NCBI RefSeq assembly: GCF_014649715.1
Contig: NZ_BMTO01000006.1
Location: 367,274-431,273 of the forward strand
DNA length: 64,000 bases
Reading direction: 5' to 3'
Source of the DNA: Streptomyces lateritius
GTDB taxonomy: Bacteria; Actinomycetota; Actinomycetes; Streptomycetales; Streptomycetaceae
Under the pieces are notes generated by a model. The model had not been told where the DNA came from. It saw only the letters and a program-made list of their open reading frames with translations, and ran no database searches. This document shows positions 54,401 to 62,807 of this stretch, piece after piece. Position numbers and translations under genes: made by a program. Every line of letters starts with the position of its first letter. Positions within the stretch are counted from its first letter, which is position 1.

Positions 54401-54718
54401 GACTGGGCCCTCTTCCTGCGCTGCACCCTGCTGCCGTACGCCTCGCCGGGCGGGGTGGAGGTGGGGACGGCGGTCGCCCAGGAGGAGCTGCGACAGCTGG
54501 TCGAGGACCGCCACGCGGCCAGGGACGGAAAGCTGGAGGACTGCGCGGAGGCGTACGCGCTGGTCCTGGAGCGAGGGGTCCAGCTGGAGGCGGGCTGGCA
54601 GGCCTGGGACCTGGGCATGGTGCCGAACCGGCACGCCCGGGAGGTGATGGGGGTACCGGTCCCGGCGCAGGTCGCGGCCCGGGACCGTGACCCGGGTCCG
54701 GGGAGGCTGCCGGGCTGA
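51449..54718 (+). CDS. NB-ARC/TPR protein (STAND NTPase) with Arg in the P-loop
   Basis: The 1089-aa protein starts at ATG 51449 behind GGAGGGGG. The N-terminal ~170 residues are helical, with a hydrophobic hairpin (GTPALVTAVSAVAAFGADLALGTAAGTALGAGAVVAVAGAAATVL), perhaps membrane-associated. The NB-ARC module (~215-520) contains MLHGDPGAGRTTLAV, where Arg stands in the position of the P-loop Lys. LPVTVVLDDAVDAEQV is Walker B, LVLVTCR is sensor 1, and CGGLPLALRVAGSSL is the GLPL motif. RLHDSVRGFAAARL and about ten TPR units (~640-1000) follow. There is no DNA-binding or toxin domain, so it probably works as a scaffold or sensor. Confidence 0.88.
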   Translation: MRDSHRAEAERLLARAVEEEVRRSGGRIDSTALLARGRAALDTMAVGAGEEYAEYLRALEEAEAGQRSLADRFSRDAVGTPALVTAVSAVAAFGADLALGTAAGTALGAGAVVAVAGAAATVLKVTAAHWPAAHRRAGALGRPGGPEQLRLQWLTALEVRGVRPFLDQQRVLLAAQKPPQKVVAQLRGADRSAAARRRTVLEQSFGHLPDPAGPFAGRRPELAQITQWVQAGRASTTSRPTVVMLHGDPGAGRTTLAVRAAHALKDQFRGACVVDLRGGGTRGEKPLSTREALLHLLNRLGAPREQLLFRERSSAEQQVRRLAELYHQHLTGLPVTVVLDDAVDAEQVRTLLPERSDSLVLVTCRKPLDLGPDVPASVHLLPVEALDAAGAEELLREAAEAPDPGPYDAAAFDRVRELCGGLPLALRVAGSSLGRRSMSELAQLLERAGQGFEALERALSVRYFTDLDEDGRRLLRRLALAGRASLGAAAAGALLGGGGQDGARLLRELARAGLLDHVRGGAGGERYRLHDSVRGFAAARLRDEEDAAEIAAAQERLIQNYAELADAVIRMVDGKMSTRADRFGGHGFGSLDAALRWLDDESSFITAALRHAEGVDQQTVLNLLGALCDYCLLRGDLYRLGEINELTDAVGQGLLSRSVQWRTGIAARQLGELDKARTTLTSVVSLYQEAHQDAGAALALCSLGITLHHQGNLTEASAKLREALALQEPESLAADRGWTLHALAAVERDRARLAEALTLLDAALELHRENESLHGEAWAHFQRGQVCLRMGDAGRADAELRLALDLYGRTHDGRGEAWALTQLARARLVEGDIAPAVDGLRGALARHRDLEDARGEAWTLYYLGHALEERGDLDEAVRELERARTMFSRMRDVYGLACARHHSGRVTRDQRAAQTGNLRNSGFARQLLVDARADFHRIGVAHGEAWTCLELAIVDGGNGKTGQALELCEEAARLFLSYQDRRGADWALFLRCTLLPYASPGGVEVGTAVAQEELRQLVEDRHAARDGKLEDCAEAYALVLERGVQLEAGWQAWDLGMVPNRHAREVMGVPVPAQVAARDRDPGPGRLPG

Positions 54719-54760
54719 GGGCTGCCGGGCCGAGGGCTCCCGGACGTACGGGAACGCCGG

Positions 54761-54798
54761 GGCGCGGGTCCCGCCCCTCCCGGGGCGGGACCCGCGCC
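54761..54798. terminator. Bidirectional terminator after the STAND gene
   Basis: A perfect 17-bp stem (GGCGCGGGTCCCGCCCC / GGGGCGGGACCCGCGCC) with loop TCCC lies 42 bp after the STAND stop and 15 bp before the stop of the convergent small membrane gene. Confidence 0.88.
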
Positions 54799-54812
54799 GG
54801 TGGCTGTCCGAG

Positions 54813-55040
54813 CTACTCCCGCGTTGCCGTCTCGGCCGGCTTCCCGGTCGCCGTCGCCGCGTCCGGGGCTTCCTCGAAGGCGACCTTGCCCATGTGGCGG
54901 TTCATCGACTTCATCAGCATCCAGACGGCCACGGCCATCACGGCGAAGACGACGAAACCGAGGACGCCGGGGGTCACCTTGTTCTTGTCCAGCTCGGCGG
55001 CCAAGGGGACAAGCTGGGTCAGTGCCAGGTGTGCGCTCAT
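54813..55040 (-). CDS. Small membrane protein in the mca operon
   Basis: The 75-aa product begins MSAHLALTQLVPLAAELDKNKVTPG (ATG 55040; ATG 55049 is an alternative). It has one or two hydrophobic segments (VLGFVVFAVMAVAVWMLMKSM) and a charged tail (NRHMGKVAFEEAP) with Ala/Thr repeats. It starts 1 bp after the mca stop. Similar small proteins follow mca in Streptomyces, as I recall, with no known function. Confidence 0.78.
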   Translation of the reverse strand: MSAHLALTQLVPLAAELDKNKVTPGVLGFVVFAVMAVAVWMLMKSMNRHMGKVAFEEAPDAATATGKPAETATRE

Positions 55041-55041
55041 G

Positions 55042-55923
55042 TCAGGCATTGTCGCGGATGCCCGCGAAGAGGTCGCTCTCGGGGAGGGAGGTATCGACCA
55101 GCGACTTGCTGAGCTCGTACTCCTCCGTCGGCCAGACCTCCTTCTGGATCTCCATCGGCACGCGGAACCAGCCACCGTCCGGATCGATCTGGGTGCGGTG
55201 CGCGATGAGGGCCTTGTCGCGGGTCTCGAAGAACTCCGCGCACGGCACGTACGTCGTCAGCGTGCGCTCGGCGCGCTGGAACTCCTTCCAGCGCTCCAGC
55301 CACTCGCCGTACGGCGACTCAAGGCCCCGGTCGAGCAGCGCCTGGTGCAGGGCGACCGTCCTGGGACGGTTGAAGCCCTGGTTGTAGTAGAGCTTCTGCG
55401 GCTGGAAGGCGGGGCCGAACTCCGCCTCGGGGTACTTCACGGTGTCCGCCGCGCCGTCGAAGGCCACCATCGTGATCTTGTGGGTCATGATGTGGTCGGG
55501 GTGCGGGTAACCGCCGTTCTCGTCGTAGGTCGTGATGACCTGCGGACGGAAGGAACGGATCTTGCGGACCAGGGCGCCGGCCGCCTTGTCGATGTCCTCC
55601 AGGGCGAAGCAGCCCTCGGGCAGCGGCGGCAGCGGGTCACCCTCCGGCAGGCCGGAGTCGACGAAGCCGAGCCACTCCTGCTTCACGCCGAGGATCTCGC
55701 GGGCCTCGTCCATCTCCTTGCGGCGCACCTCGTGGATGTTCGCCTCGATGTAGGCGTCGCCCTGGAGCTTCGGGTTGAGGATGGAGCCGCGCTCGCCGCC
55801 CGTGCACGTGACCACAAGGACATCCACCCCCTCGGACACGTACTTGGCCATGGTGGCCGCGCCCTTGCTCGACTCGTCGTCGGGGTGGGCGTGAACGGCC
55901 ATCAGTCGCAGCTGCTCAGTCAA
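55042..55923 (-). CDS. mca: Mycothiol S-conjugate amidase
   Basis: The 293-aa zinc amidase cleaves mycothiol S-conjugates to release mercapturic acids and glucosaminyl-inositol in detoxification. Zinc motifs are LMAVHAHPDDESSKGAA (His, Asp) and GGYPHPDHIMTHKI (His). TCTGGERGSILNP and the C-terminal half match Mca, not MshB. The start is probably TTG 55923, with GAGGAC upstream; Mca N-termini begin just before LRLMAVHAHPDD, and the upstream in-frame ATG would add 34 residues. The small membrane gene follows. Confidence 0.95.
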   Translation of the reverse strand: MTEQLRLMAVHAHPDDESSKGAATMAKYVSEGVDVLVVTCTGGERGSILNPKLQGDAYIEANIHEVRRKEMDEAREILGVKQEWLGFVDSGLPEGDPLPPLPEGCFALEDIDKAAGALVRKIRSFRPQVITTYDENGGYPHPDHIMTHKITMVAFDGAADTVKYPEAEFGPAFQPQKLYYNQGFNRPRTVALHQALLDRGLESPYGEWLERWKEFQRAERTLTTYVPCAEFFETRDKALIAHRTQIDPDGGWFRVPMEIQKEVWPTEEYELSKSLVDTSLPESDLFAGIRDNA

Positions 55924-56023
55924 GACTCGGTCCTCGGTGATTCGTCGCGGAGGGAGGTCTCTATAGTGACGGAACCGGGGGGCGGAAAATTCCGGGTCCC
56001 CCCGAGGCTTGAGAGGAACGATC

Positions 56024-56425
56024 ATGAGCGCCGTGCGAGAGCAGCTGCCCGACGGGCGCTACGGCCGCTCCGCGGACGAGCGCGCCGACCGCAAGCTCAA
56101 GATCGTCGGCGCCGCGCTCGGTGTGCTGTTCCTCGGCCTGATGGGCTGGTTCGGCTGGTACTACGTCGTCGACAACAAGATCAGCGCCGAAATGATCAAG
56201 TTCGACGTGGTGAGCGACAGCGAGGTGCAGGTGCACCTGGAGGTCCGCAAGGACACCGGCGTCACGGGCGTCTGCACCCTGCGCTCGCGCTCCGAGGACG
56301 GTGCCGAGGTCGGCCGCAAGGACGTCCGCCTCGAGGCCGCCGCCGGCCGCGTCGACCGCGTGTACGCGATCCGTACCACCGCGAAGGCGACCAGCGCCGA
56401 GCTCGTGGGGTGTACGGCGCAGTAG
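56024..56425 (+). CDS. DUF4307 membrane protein
   Basis: The 133-aa protein has a cytosolic N-terminus (SAVREQLPDGRYGRSADERADRKLKIVG), one helix (about 30-50, ALGVLFLGLMGWFGWYYVV) and an exported beta-rich domain with two cysteines (TGVCTLRSRS, ELVGCTAQ). This is DUF4307, conserved divergent from mca in actinobacteria. Function is unknown. ATG 56024 has GAGAGGAAC before it. Confidence 0.88.
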   Translation: MSAVREQLPDGRYGRSADERADRKLKIVGAALGVLFLGLMGWFGWYYVVDNKISAEMIKFDVVSDSEVQVHLEVRKDTGVTGVCTLRSRSEDGAEVGRKDVRLEAAAGRVDRVYAIRTTAKATSAELVGCTAQ

Positions 56426-56618
56426 CCGTGGGTAGGGGTGAGCGGTTGGCGCGTCGAGCCCTGATTCGCCCTCTGACCAGGAGCGACGCCATCCCGGTGG
56501 TTTATGTCCTCCCCCTTTTCGCCACTAATTGTTAGGCTCGTGGTTTCGCCCACCCAGGGAGGACAATCCTTCTGAGTAGGGCGATGCTTTGTATTCCCAG
56601 TACCTACGAGGAGCACCT

Positions 56619-57116
56619 GTGACCCAGACCAGCGACAACGTCACCTGGCTCACCCAGGAGGCGTACAACCAGCTCAAGGCCGAGCTGGAGTACCTGTCTG
56701 GTCCCGCGCGAACCGAGATCGCCGCGAAGATCGCCGCGGCGCGCGAGGAGGGCGACCTGCGCGAGAACGGCGGGTACCACGCGGCCAAGGAGGAGCAGGG
56801 CAAGCAGGAGCTCCGGGTGCGCCAGCTGACCCAGCTGCTCGAGCACGCCAAGGTGGGCGAGGCTCCGGCCGACGAGGGCGTCGTCGCGCCCGGCATGGTC
56901 GTCACGATCGCCTTCGACGGCGACGAGGACGACACGATGACCTTCCTGCTCGCCTCGCGCGAGTACGCGAGCAGCGACATCGAGACGTACTCGCCGCAGT
57001 CCCCGCTCGGCGTGGGCGTCAACGGCAAGAAAGCCGGCGAGGACGCCGAGTACGAACTGCCGAACGGCAAGAAGGCCACGGTGAAGATCCTCAGCGCCAC
57101 GCCGTACACCGGCTGA
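56619..57116 (+). CDS. greA: Transcription elongation factor GreA
   Basis: The 165-aa factor rescues backtracked RNA polymerase. The coiled-coil (YNQLKAELEYLSGPARTEIAAKIAAAREEGDLRENGGYHAAKEEQGKQELRVRQL) has the catalytic acidic pair in EEGDLREN. The C-terminal domain (GMVVTIAFDGDEDDTMTFLL; SPLGVGVNGKKAGEDAEYELPNGKK) is of FKBP type. GTG 56619 lies 7 bp after GAGGAG. The 193-bp gap upstream contains GTTAGGCT (about 56531), a plausible -10. Confidence 0.97.
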   Translation: MTQTSDNVTWLTQEAYNQLKAELEYLSGPARTEIAAKIAAAREEGDLRENGGYHAAKEEQGKQELRVRQLTQLLEHAKVGEAPADEGVVAPGMVVTIAFDGDEDDTMTFLLASREYASSDIETYSPQSPLGVGVNGKKAGEDAEYELPNGKKATVKILSATPYTG

Positions 57117-57134
57117 CGTCTGCTTTCGTGACCA

Positions 57135-57160
57135 GGGCCGGACCCCTCGGGGTCCGGCCC
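57135..57160 (+). terminator. Terminator after greA
   Basis: GGGCCGGACCCC and GGGGTCCGGCCC form a perfect stem with a tight loop, followed by TTCGCCTTTC. It starts 18 bp after the greA stop. Confidence 0.88.
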
Positions 57161-57231
57161 TTCGCCTTTCAAGCACATGCGATGATGCCGCCCTGACGTT
57201 CTGTCACGTCGTGTCACAGGGGGGATGGCAG

Positions 57232-59607
57232 GTGCTGGGACCGCTGCGCGAGGGCGCGCCACGGCAGATCGGCCCGTACGAGGTGTGGGCGCGGCTCGGC
57301 GCCGGGGGCATGGGCGAGGTGTTCCTGGGACGGCTGCCCGGCGACGGCTCGTTCGTGGCCGTGAAGACCGTGCGCCGGGACGTGGCCGGGGACAGCGTCT
57401 TCCGGGACCGCTTCCGGCGCGAGATCAGGGTCGCGTCGAGGGTGCGGAGCGCGTACGCGGCGGCCCCGGTCGGCGGGGACGCCGACGCCGAGGTGCCCTG
57501 GCTCGCGACGGCGTACGTCCCAGGGCCCAGCCTCTCCCAGGCCGTCCGGCGGGGCGGCCCGCTGCCGGTGGCGACGGTACGGGAGGTGGGCGCCGGGATC
57601 GCCCGCGCCCTCGCCGACCTGCACGGCGCCGGGGTCCTGCACCGCGACCTGAAACCGGGCAACGTCATGCTGTCCGTCGACGGACCGCGCCTGATCGACT
57701 TCGGCATCGCGCGCGACAACGGCGCCACGACGATGACCGCGACCGGACTGATGGTCGGCACCCCCTCCTTCATGTCGCCCGAGCACGTGGCGGGGGCGCG
57801 CCATGTGACCGGCGCCTCGGACGTCTTCTGCCTCGGTTCGCTGCTCTGCTACGCGGCGACCGGCGAGGACCCGTTCGGGGACGGGCCCGTGGCGGCCGTC
57901 CTCTATCGCGTCTCGCAGGCCGAGGCGGACCTGGACCGCGTCCCCGAGGAGCTGCGGGCCGTGATCGGGGCGTGCCTGAGCCGCGACCCGGCGCAGCGGC
58001 CGTCACCGGCCGGCCTCGTGGAGCTGCTCGGTGGCGGCGACGACGGTGGGCGGGCGGCGCCCGCGTGGCCGGAGGGTGTGCGGGAGCACATCGGGGAGTA
58101 CGGAAGGGAGCTGGCCCAGCTGGTGGCCTCCGGTGGCCCGCTGCGGGGCATCCCGGCGGCACCGGTCGTGGCTCCCGGTCTCGACCAGCTGCCGACGATG
58201 CCGCCGGTGCCGCCTTCTGCGCCGCCGCGGAAGCGTCACCGAGGGTTGCTCGCGGCGGCCGTGGGGCTCGCGGTGGTGGCCGGCGGCCTGGGGACGTACC
58301 CGCTGTGGCCGGAGGACGGGACGAAGCGGACCCCACCCGGCCAGGCGGCGCCGCCGGGCGGGCCGCGGGTGCCCGGCGTCGACGACCGGGGGCTCGCCGA
58401 CGCCTCCGGGGTCATACCGCAGAACGCTGCGCAGCGGCCTGCCGGCTGGAAGCCGTGGCGGGCGAAGCTGAGCGCGCCGGCGTTCGGCTGCTCGGCCGGG
58501 GAGGCGGTGGTGGTGTGCCGGACGGTGGACGGGCGGTACGAGGCGCTGGACACGGCGAGCGGGCGGGAGCTGTGGAGCGCGGACCTGGTGGAGGACGAGC
58601 GGGACGACGACAGCTACGTCGGGCCGACGGGCGCCGTGTTCGTCGCCGGGGACACGGCTCGTCCCGTCGTGCACGACGAGGTGGCCGTCCTCGCCTCCGG
58701 TGACAGGCTCCAGGTGCGGGACGCGCGGACCGGCGCGGTGCGCTGGGAGAAGGAGGCCATGGGTTCGCAGGGCACGGCCAGCCGTCCGATCGTCGCCGAC
58801 GGGATCGTCTTCGCGGCGACGAAGTCGACGCCGGAGCTCAGCCTGGAGCAGGTCGGGATGACCGCGTTCTCCCTCACGGACGGCAGGCGGCTGTGGACCA
58901 AGGCGCTCACCAACGACGACATCGCGCGCTCGGAGATGAAGGAGTTCGAGCCCGTGGCCTACGCGAAGGGCACGGTGTACGCCCTCAGTGACGCCGGTCT
59001 CGTCGCGTACGACGGGAGGACCGGCGACGTCCGGGGAGAGGTCGGCAGAGAGGCCCGGGCCTGCGAGACACTGAAGGTGTTCGGCGCCTCCGCGTACTGC
59101 GTCAGCACCCCGCACACCGGCGACGCGGAGCAGCGGCTGCACGTCCTGGAGTCGGGCACGCTCGCCTCCAAGGGCGGCCTGCCCGCTCCCGTCGAGAAGC
59201 TCCGCCCCGATGTCGTCGGCGCGAACGCGGTCGTCGGCTTCGACGGCGGCCTGAAGATCCTCGACTCGAGGAGCGGCGAGGAGCTGGGGTCGTTCCCGGT
59301 GAAGGCCGCACCCGACGGGCTCGCGCACGCCTGGTCCGCACCGCTGCTCGTCGGGGACCAGGTGGTCCACGCCGACTACACCTCGCTCTGGACCGTCCGC
59401 CTCGGCGCGGACGGCAAGCCCGCAGGACCGAAGGTCACACCGGTGCCGGGCGCGCCGGGACCCCGGGCCGAGAAGGGGGTGGCCGACCCGATGAACGGGC
59501 AGCCGTTCGCGGACATGATCAGAGCTCCCGAGGTCCTGCCGATCGGCGGGATCGCGTACGTCGTCTACGACCAGGGGGCCGTCGCCTCCGTCGAGCTGCC
59601 CAAGTAG
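57232..59607 (+). CDS. Ser/Thr protein kinase with PQQ-type beta-propeller sensor (first of pair)
   Basis: The 791-aa protein starts at GTG 57232, chosen over GTG 57211 because its paralogue downstream starts at the equivalent point and GGGGGG precedes it. The kinase domain (~15-270) has [33 protein letters not shown] and GTPSFMSPEHV. After a Pro-rich link comes one helix (GLLAAAVGLAVVAGGLGTYPLW, about 345). A ~420-residue outside domain with WSADLV/VRWEKE/LWTKAL-type PQQ-like blades and paired Cys follows. The ligand is unknown. The gene is 34 bp upstream of its paralogue. Confidence 0.93.
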   Translation: MLGPLREGAPRQIGPYEVWARLGAGGMGEVFLGRLPGDGSFVAVKTVRRDVAGDSVFRDRFRREIRVASRVRSAYAAAPVGGDADAEVPWLATAYVPGPSLSQAVRRGGPLPVATVREVGAGIARALADLHGAGVLHRDLKPGNVMLSVDGPRLIDFGIARDNGATTMTATGLMVGTPSFMSPEHVAGARHVTGASDVFCLGSLLCYAATGEDPFGDGPVAAVLYRVSQAEADLDRVPEELRAVIGACLSRDPAQRPSPAGLVELLGGGDDGGRAAPAWPEGVREHIGEYGRELAQLVASGGPLRGIPAAPVVAPGLDQLPTMPPVPPSAPPRKRHRGLLAAAVGLAVVAGGLGTYPLWPEDGTKRTPPGQAAPPGGPRVPGVDDRGLADASGVIPQNAAQRPAGWKPWRAKLSAPAFGCSAGEAVVVCRTVDGRYEALDTASGRELWSADLVEDERDDDSYVGPTGAVFVAGDTARPVVHDEVAVLASGDRLQVRDARTGAVRWEKEAMGSQGTASRPIVADGIVFAATKSTPELSLEQVGMTAFSLTDGRRLWTKALTNDDIARSEMKEFEPVAYAKGTVYALSDAGLVAYDGRTGDVRGEVGREARACETLKVFGASAYCVSTPHTGDAEQRLHVLESGTLASKGGLPAPVEKLRPDVVGANAVVGFDGGLKILDSRSGEELGSFPVKAAPDGLAHAWSAPLLVGDQVVHADYTSLWTVRLGADGKPAGPKVTPVPGAPGPRAEKGVADPMNGQPFADMIRAPEVLPIGGIAYVVYDQGAVASVELPK

Positions 59608-59641
59608 CGCCCTCACCTCGCATCTCGAAAGGACGCGATCC

Positions 59642-61960
59642 GTGCTGGAAGCACTGCCCGCCGGGCGGCCCAATCGGCTCGTCGGCCCCTACCGGCTGCT
59701 CGCCCGGCTCGGCGCCGGAGGCATGGGAGAGGTCCATCTCGCCTGCCGGGCGGACGAGCCGACGGCCGATCCGCACCGCATGGTCGCCGTGAAGACCGTC
59801 CGGGAGGACCTGGAGGTCGACGGGGACTTCCGCACCCGGTTCCGGCGGGAGATCACGGCGGCGCGGTCGGTCAGCAGCCCCTACGCCGCCGTACTCGTCG
59901 ACGCGGACGCGGACGCTCCGGCGCCGTGGCTGGCGACCGAGTACGTGCCGGGGCCCTCGCTCGCGGAGGCCGTCGTACGGTCCGGGGCGCTGCCCGTCGC
60001 GGCGGTACGGGCCCTCGGCACGGCGCTCGCGCGGGCGCTGGGCTCCGTGCACGCGGCGCAGGTGCTGCACCGGGACCTGAAGCCGGCGAACGTGCTGCTG
60101 GGGGCCGCCGGGCCCAAGCTCATCGACTTCGGCATCGCGCAGGCCTTCGAGGCGACGGCGCTGACCTCGACGGGCCTCGTCGTGGGCTCGCCCGGGTTCA
60201 TGTCGCCGGAGCATCTGGTCGGGAGCCGGGCGGTGGTGCCGGCCTCGGACGTGTTCTGTCTGGGTGCGGTGCTGGCGTTCGCGGCGAGCGGGCGCGGTCC
60301 GTTCCACGACGAGGAGATGGCGGCCGTCATCTACCGGATCAGCCGCGCCGAGGCCGAACTGTCCGGTGTGCCGGAGGAGTTGCGGCCGGTGGTGGAGCGT
60401 TGCCTGCGGCTCGATCCGGCCGAGCGGCCGTCGGCGGCGGAGCTGGTGGAGCTCCTCGGCGCGGAGGTGCCGACGGCGTTTCCCTGGCCGGGAGGGGTGC
60501 TCTCGCTGCTCGCCGAGTACGGGGACTCCGCGCGGGCGATCGGCGAGGCGGCGGCGTCCGGGGCGGGGGTCGCCGATCTGCCGACGGTCGCGCCGCAGGT
60601 GCCGTACTCCCCCACGGCGGCGGGCTACCGCCCCGTGGGGCCGCCCGGGACGGTGGGGTCGACCGCGCCCGAGCCGAGGCGGCGGTCGTGGGGGCGGGCC
60701 GTGGCGGGGGCGGTGGCCGTGGCCGTACTGGCGACGGTGGGCGCGGTCCTGCTCGACCGGGAGGAGGGCGGGCAAGGGGGTTCGGCGGGCGGGGCCGCGT
60801 CGTCCGGCGGGACCGGTGGCGTGTCGCCGAGCACCGGAACCACGCCCACCACGCTCAGCCAGGCCGTCCTGCCGTACGGAGGCGAGGGGCACGCGAACGA
60901 CTTCGGCACGGTGGGCACGGACCGCCGGTCCCGCCCGGCCGGCTGGTCCCCGTGGTCGACGGAGATCGAGGAGGGTGCGGACTCCTGCGCGCTCTCCCCC
61001 GAGGTCCTGGTGTGCACGGGCTCCGGTGGCGCGGTCGTGGGACTGAGCGCGGCGGACGGGAGGAAGCTGTGGTCGGTACCGGGCCGGGGCGAGGGGCTGC
61101 GCTCCTCCCCGCAGTACCCGGCGGTCGTCGGTGACGCGGTCTACGTCACGGGGCCGGACGGTGTCCTCGCGTACGGGCTGAAGGACGGCGAGAAGCGGGG
61201 CGGGCCGGCGAAGCCTGGGGCCGAGTGGGCGGTCAAGGGGACCGATCTGGTCGACGGGGTCCTCTACTCGACCTTCATCAACGTCCAGGACGAGCGGACC
61301 GGTCTCGCCACGGCGGTGAGGCTGGGCGGCGCGGGCGAGGGGCTCGCCGGCAAGGAGCTGTGGAGGTCGCCGCTCGACGCGCTGCCCGAGCAGCCGGTCG
61401 CGGCCGGGGGCCGGGTCTTCGTGCCCCTCGGCAACACGCCGGTGGCGCTCGACGCCCAGACGGGCAAGGAGACGGCGCGCGGGACGACCGACTGCGGAAG
61501 CATGGTGGTCCACAAGGAGAGCGTGCTGTGCTCCGGCACGTCGGAGGGCGGTGTGGCCGTGCTCGACGCCCGGGACCTGAAGGAGAAGCGGACGCTCGGC
61601 GAGGCGGTGTCCGCCGGGCCGGCGGTGAACGCGGACGGGGTCGTCGCCGTGGTCGGCGGCGACTCGACCCTGACGACGTTCGACCTGGAGACCGGGAGAA
61701 AGCGGTGGAGCACGTCCCTGCGCGGGCAGCGGCCGGACCGGGTCTATTTCGCGGGCGACCGCGTCCTGACGGTGGCGAAGGAGGAGGTCTCGTCCTTCCC
61801 GGTCGCCGGGCCGGCTGCCGACGGGTCGGACAGCGGTAGGTTCACCGCCGTTCTTCCGGACGGTTTCATGCCCCAGGCCTCCACCGAAGCCCTGGCCGCC
61901 GGAGGGGCGGTCTTCCTCACCCTCCCCGACGGCCTGGTGGCCTCCGGCTACCTGCCCTGA
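59642..61960 (+). CDS. Ser/Thr protein kinase with PQQ-type beta-propeller sensor (second of pair)
   Basis: The 772-aa paralogue (GTG 59642, AAAGGA upstream) has the same plan. Its kinase (LGAGGMGEVHLA, VAVKTV, HRDLKPAN, DFGIAQA, GSPGFMSPEHL) is followed by a juxtamembrane stretch and one helix (AVAGAVAVAVLATVGAVLL, about 360). The outside beta-propeller has KLWSVPG, KELWRSPLDALP and KRWSTSLRG blades and cysteines (DSCALSPEVLVCTG; TDCGSMVV...VLCSG). It sits in an operon with the first kinase, and its stop is 1 bp from the convergent ABC permease gene, so no terminator fits between them. Confidence 0.93.
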   Translation: MLEALPAGRPNRLVGPYRLLARLGAGGMGEVHLACRADEPTADPHRMVAVKTVREDLEVDGDFRTRFRREITAARSVSSPYAAVLVDADADAPAPWLATEYVPGPSLAEAVVRSGALPVAAVRALGTALARALGSVHAAQVLHRDLKPANVLLGAAGPKLIDFGIAQAFEATALTSTGLVVGSPGFMSPEHLVGSRAVVPASDVFCLGAVLAFAASGRGPFHDEEMAAVIYRISRAEAELSGVPEELRPVVERCLRLDPAERPSAAELVELLGAEVPTAFPWPGGVLSLLAEYGDSARAIGEAAASGAGVADLPTVAPQVPYSPTAAGYRPVGPPGTVGSTAPEPRRRSWGRAVAGAVAVAVLATVGAVLLDREEGGQGGSAGGAASSGGTGGVSPSTGTTPTTLSQAVLPYGGEGHANDFGTVGTDRRSRPAGWSPWSTEIEEGADSCALSPEVLVCTGSGGAVVGLSAADGRKLWSVPGRGEGLRSSPQYPAVVGDAVYVTGPDGVLAYGLKDGEKRGGPAKPGAEWAVKGTDLVDGVLYSTFINVQDERTGLATAVRLGGAGEGLAGKELWRSPLDALPEQPVAAGGRVFVPLGNTPVALDAQTGKETARGTTDCGSMVVHKESVLCSGTSEGGVAVLDARDLKEKRTLGEAVSAGPAVNADGVVAVVGGDSTLTTFDLETGRKRWSTSLRGQRPDRVYFAGDRVLTVAKEEVSSFPVAGPAADGSDSGRFTAVLPDGFMPQASTEALAAGGAVFLTLPDGLVASGYLP

Positions 61961-61961
61961 T

Positions 61962-62807
61962 TCACGCCGTCGCCGAGCGGTACTTCCGTACCGCCAGCGT
62001 CCTGAACACCGCGATGATCAGCACCGACCAGATGATCGAGGCCCACACCGGATGCTGCATCGGCCACGCGTCGGACGGGGAGACGCCCGGGTTGCCGAAC
62101 AGTACGCGGCAGGCCTGGACCGTCGCGCTGAAGGGGTTCCACTCGGCGATGTGGCGCAGCCAGGGGGTCATCTGGCTGGAGTCCACGAAGGCGTTCGAGA
62201 TGAACGTGACCGGGAAGAGCCAGATCAGGCCGCCGGAGGTCGCCGCCTCCGGGGTGCGGACCGAGAGGCCGATGAGCGCGCCGATCCAGGAGAAGGCGTA
62301 GCCGAGGAGGAGGAGCAGGGCGAAGGCGCCGAGCGCCTTGGGGACGCCCTCGTGGATGCGCCAGCCGACCAGGAGGGCGACGATCGCGAGGACGACGACC
62401 GTGAGGGCGGTCTGGACGAGGTCCGCCAGGGTGCGGCCGGTGAGGACCGCGCCGCGGGCCATCGGCAGGGAGCGGAAGCGGTCGATGAGCCCCTTGTGCA
62501 TGTCGTCGGCGATGCCCGCGCCCGCGCCGGCCGTGGCGAAGGTGACGGTCTGGGCGAAGATGCCCGCCATCAGGAACTCGCGGTAGACGCCCGGGGAGGT
62601 CGAGCCGCCGATGTTCATCGAGCCGCCGAAGACGTAGCTGAACAACACCACGAACATGATCGGCTGGATGAGTCCGAAGATGACCATCTCCGGAATCCGG
62701 GTCATTCTGATCAGGTTCCGCTTGGCGACCACGAGGGAGTCGCTGACGGACTGGGCGATACCGCCGCGCGCCTTCGGGGGCGCGACGGCGTCGGTAGCTG
62801 CGGTCAC
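61962..62807 (-). CDS. ABC-2 type permease (DrrB-like)
   Basis: The 281-aa protein has six helices and the ABC-2 pattern: RIPEMVIFGLIQPIMFVVLFSYVFGGS, FATAGAGAGIADDMHKGLIDRFRSLPMARGAVLTGR, and GLIWLFPVTFISNAFVDSSQMTPWLRHIAEWNPFSATVQACR. This is the daunorubicin-resistance DrrB type. It forms an exporter with the coupled ATPase; GTG 62807 overlaps the ATPase TGA (GTGA). The substrate is unknown, perhaps an antibiotic or lipid. Confidence 0.92.
   Translation of the reverse strand: MTAATDAVAPPKARGGIAQSVSDSLVVAKRNLIRMTRIPEMVIFGLIQPIMFVVLFSYVFGGSMNIGGSTSPGVYREFLMAGIFAQTVTFATAGAGAGIADDMHKGLIDRFRSLPMARGAVLTGRTLADLVQTALTVVVLAIVALLVGWRIHEGVPKALGAFALLLLLGYAFSWIGALIGLSVRTPEAATSGGLIWLFPVTFISNAFVDSSQMTPWLRHIAEWNPFSATVQACRVLFGNPGVSPSDAWPMQHPVWASIIWSVLIIAVFRTLAVRKYRSATA

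Noticed and set aside
59519..61513. 664-codon minus-strand frame antisense to the second propeller kinase
   Set aside because: It is Arg/Pro/Gly-rich without motifs, and the plus-strand kinase has all catalytic signatures.
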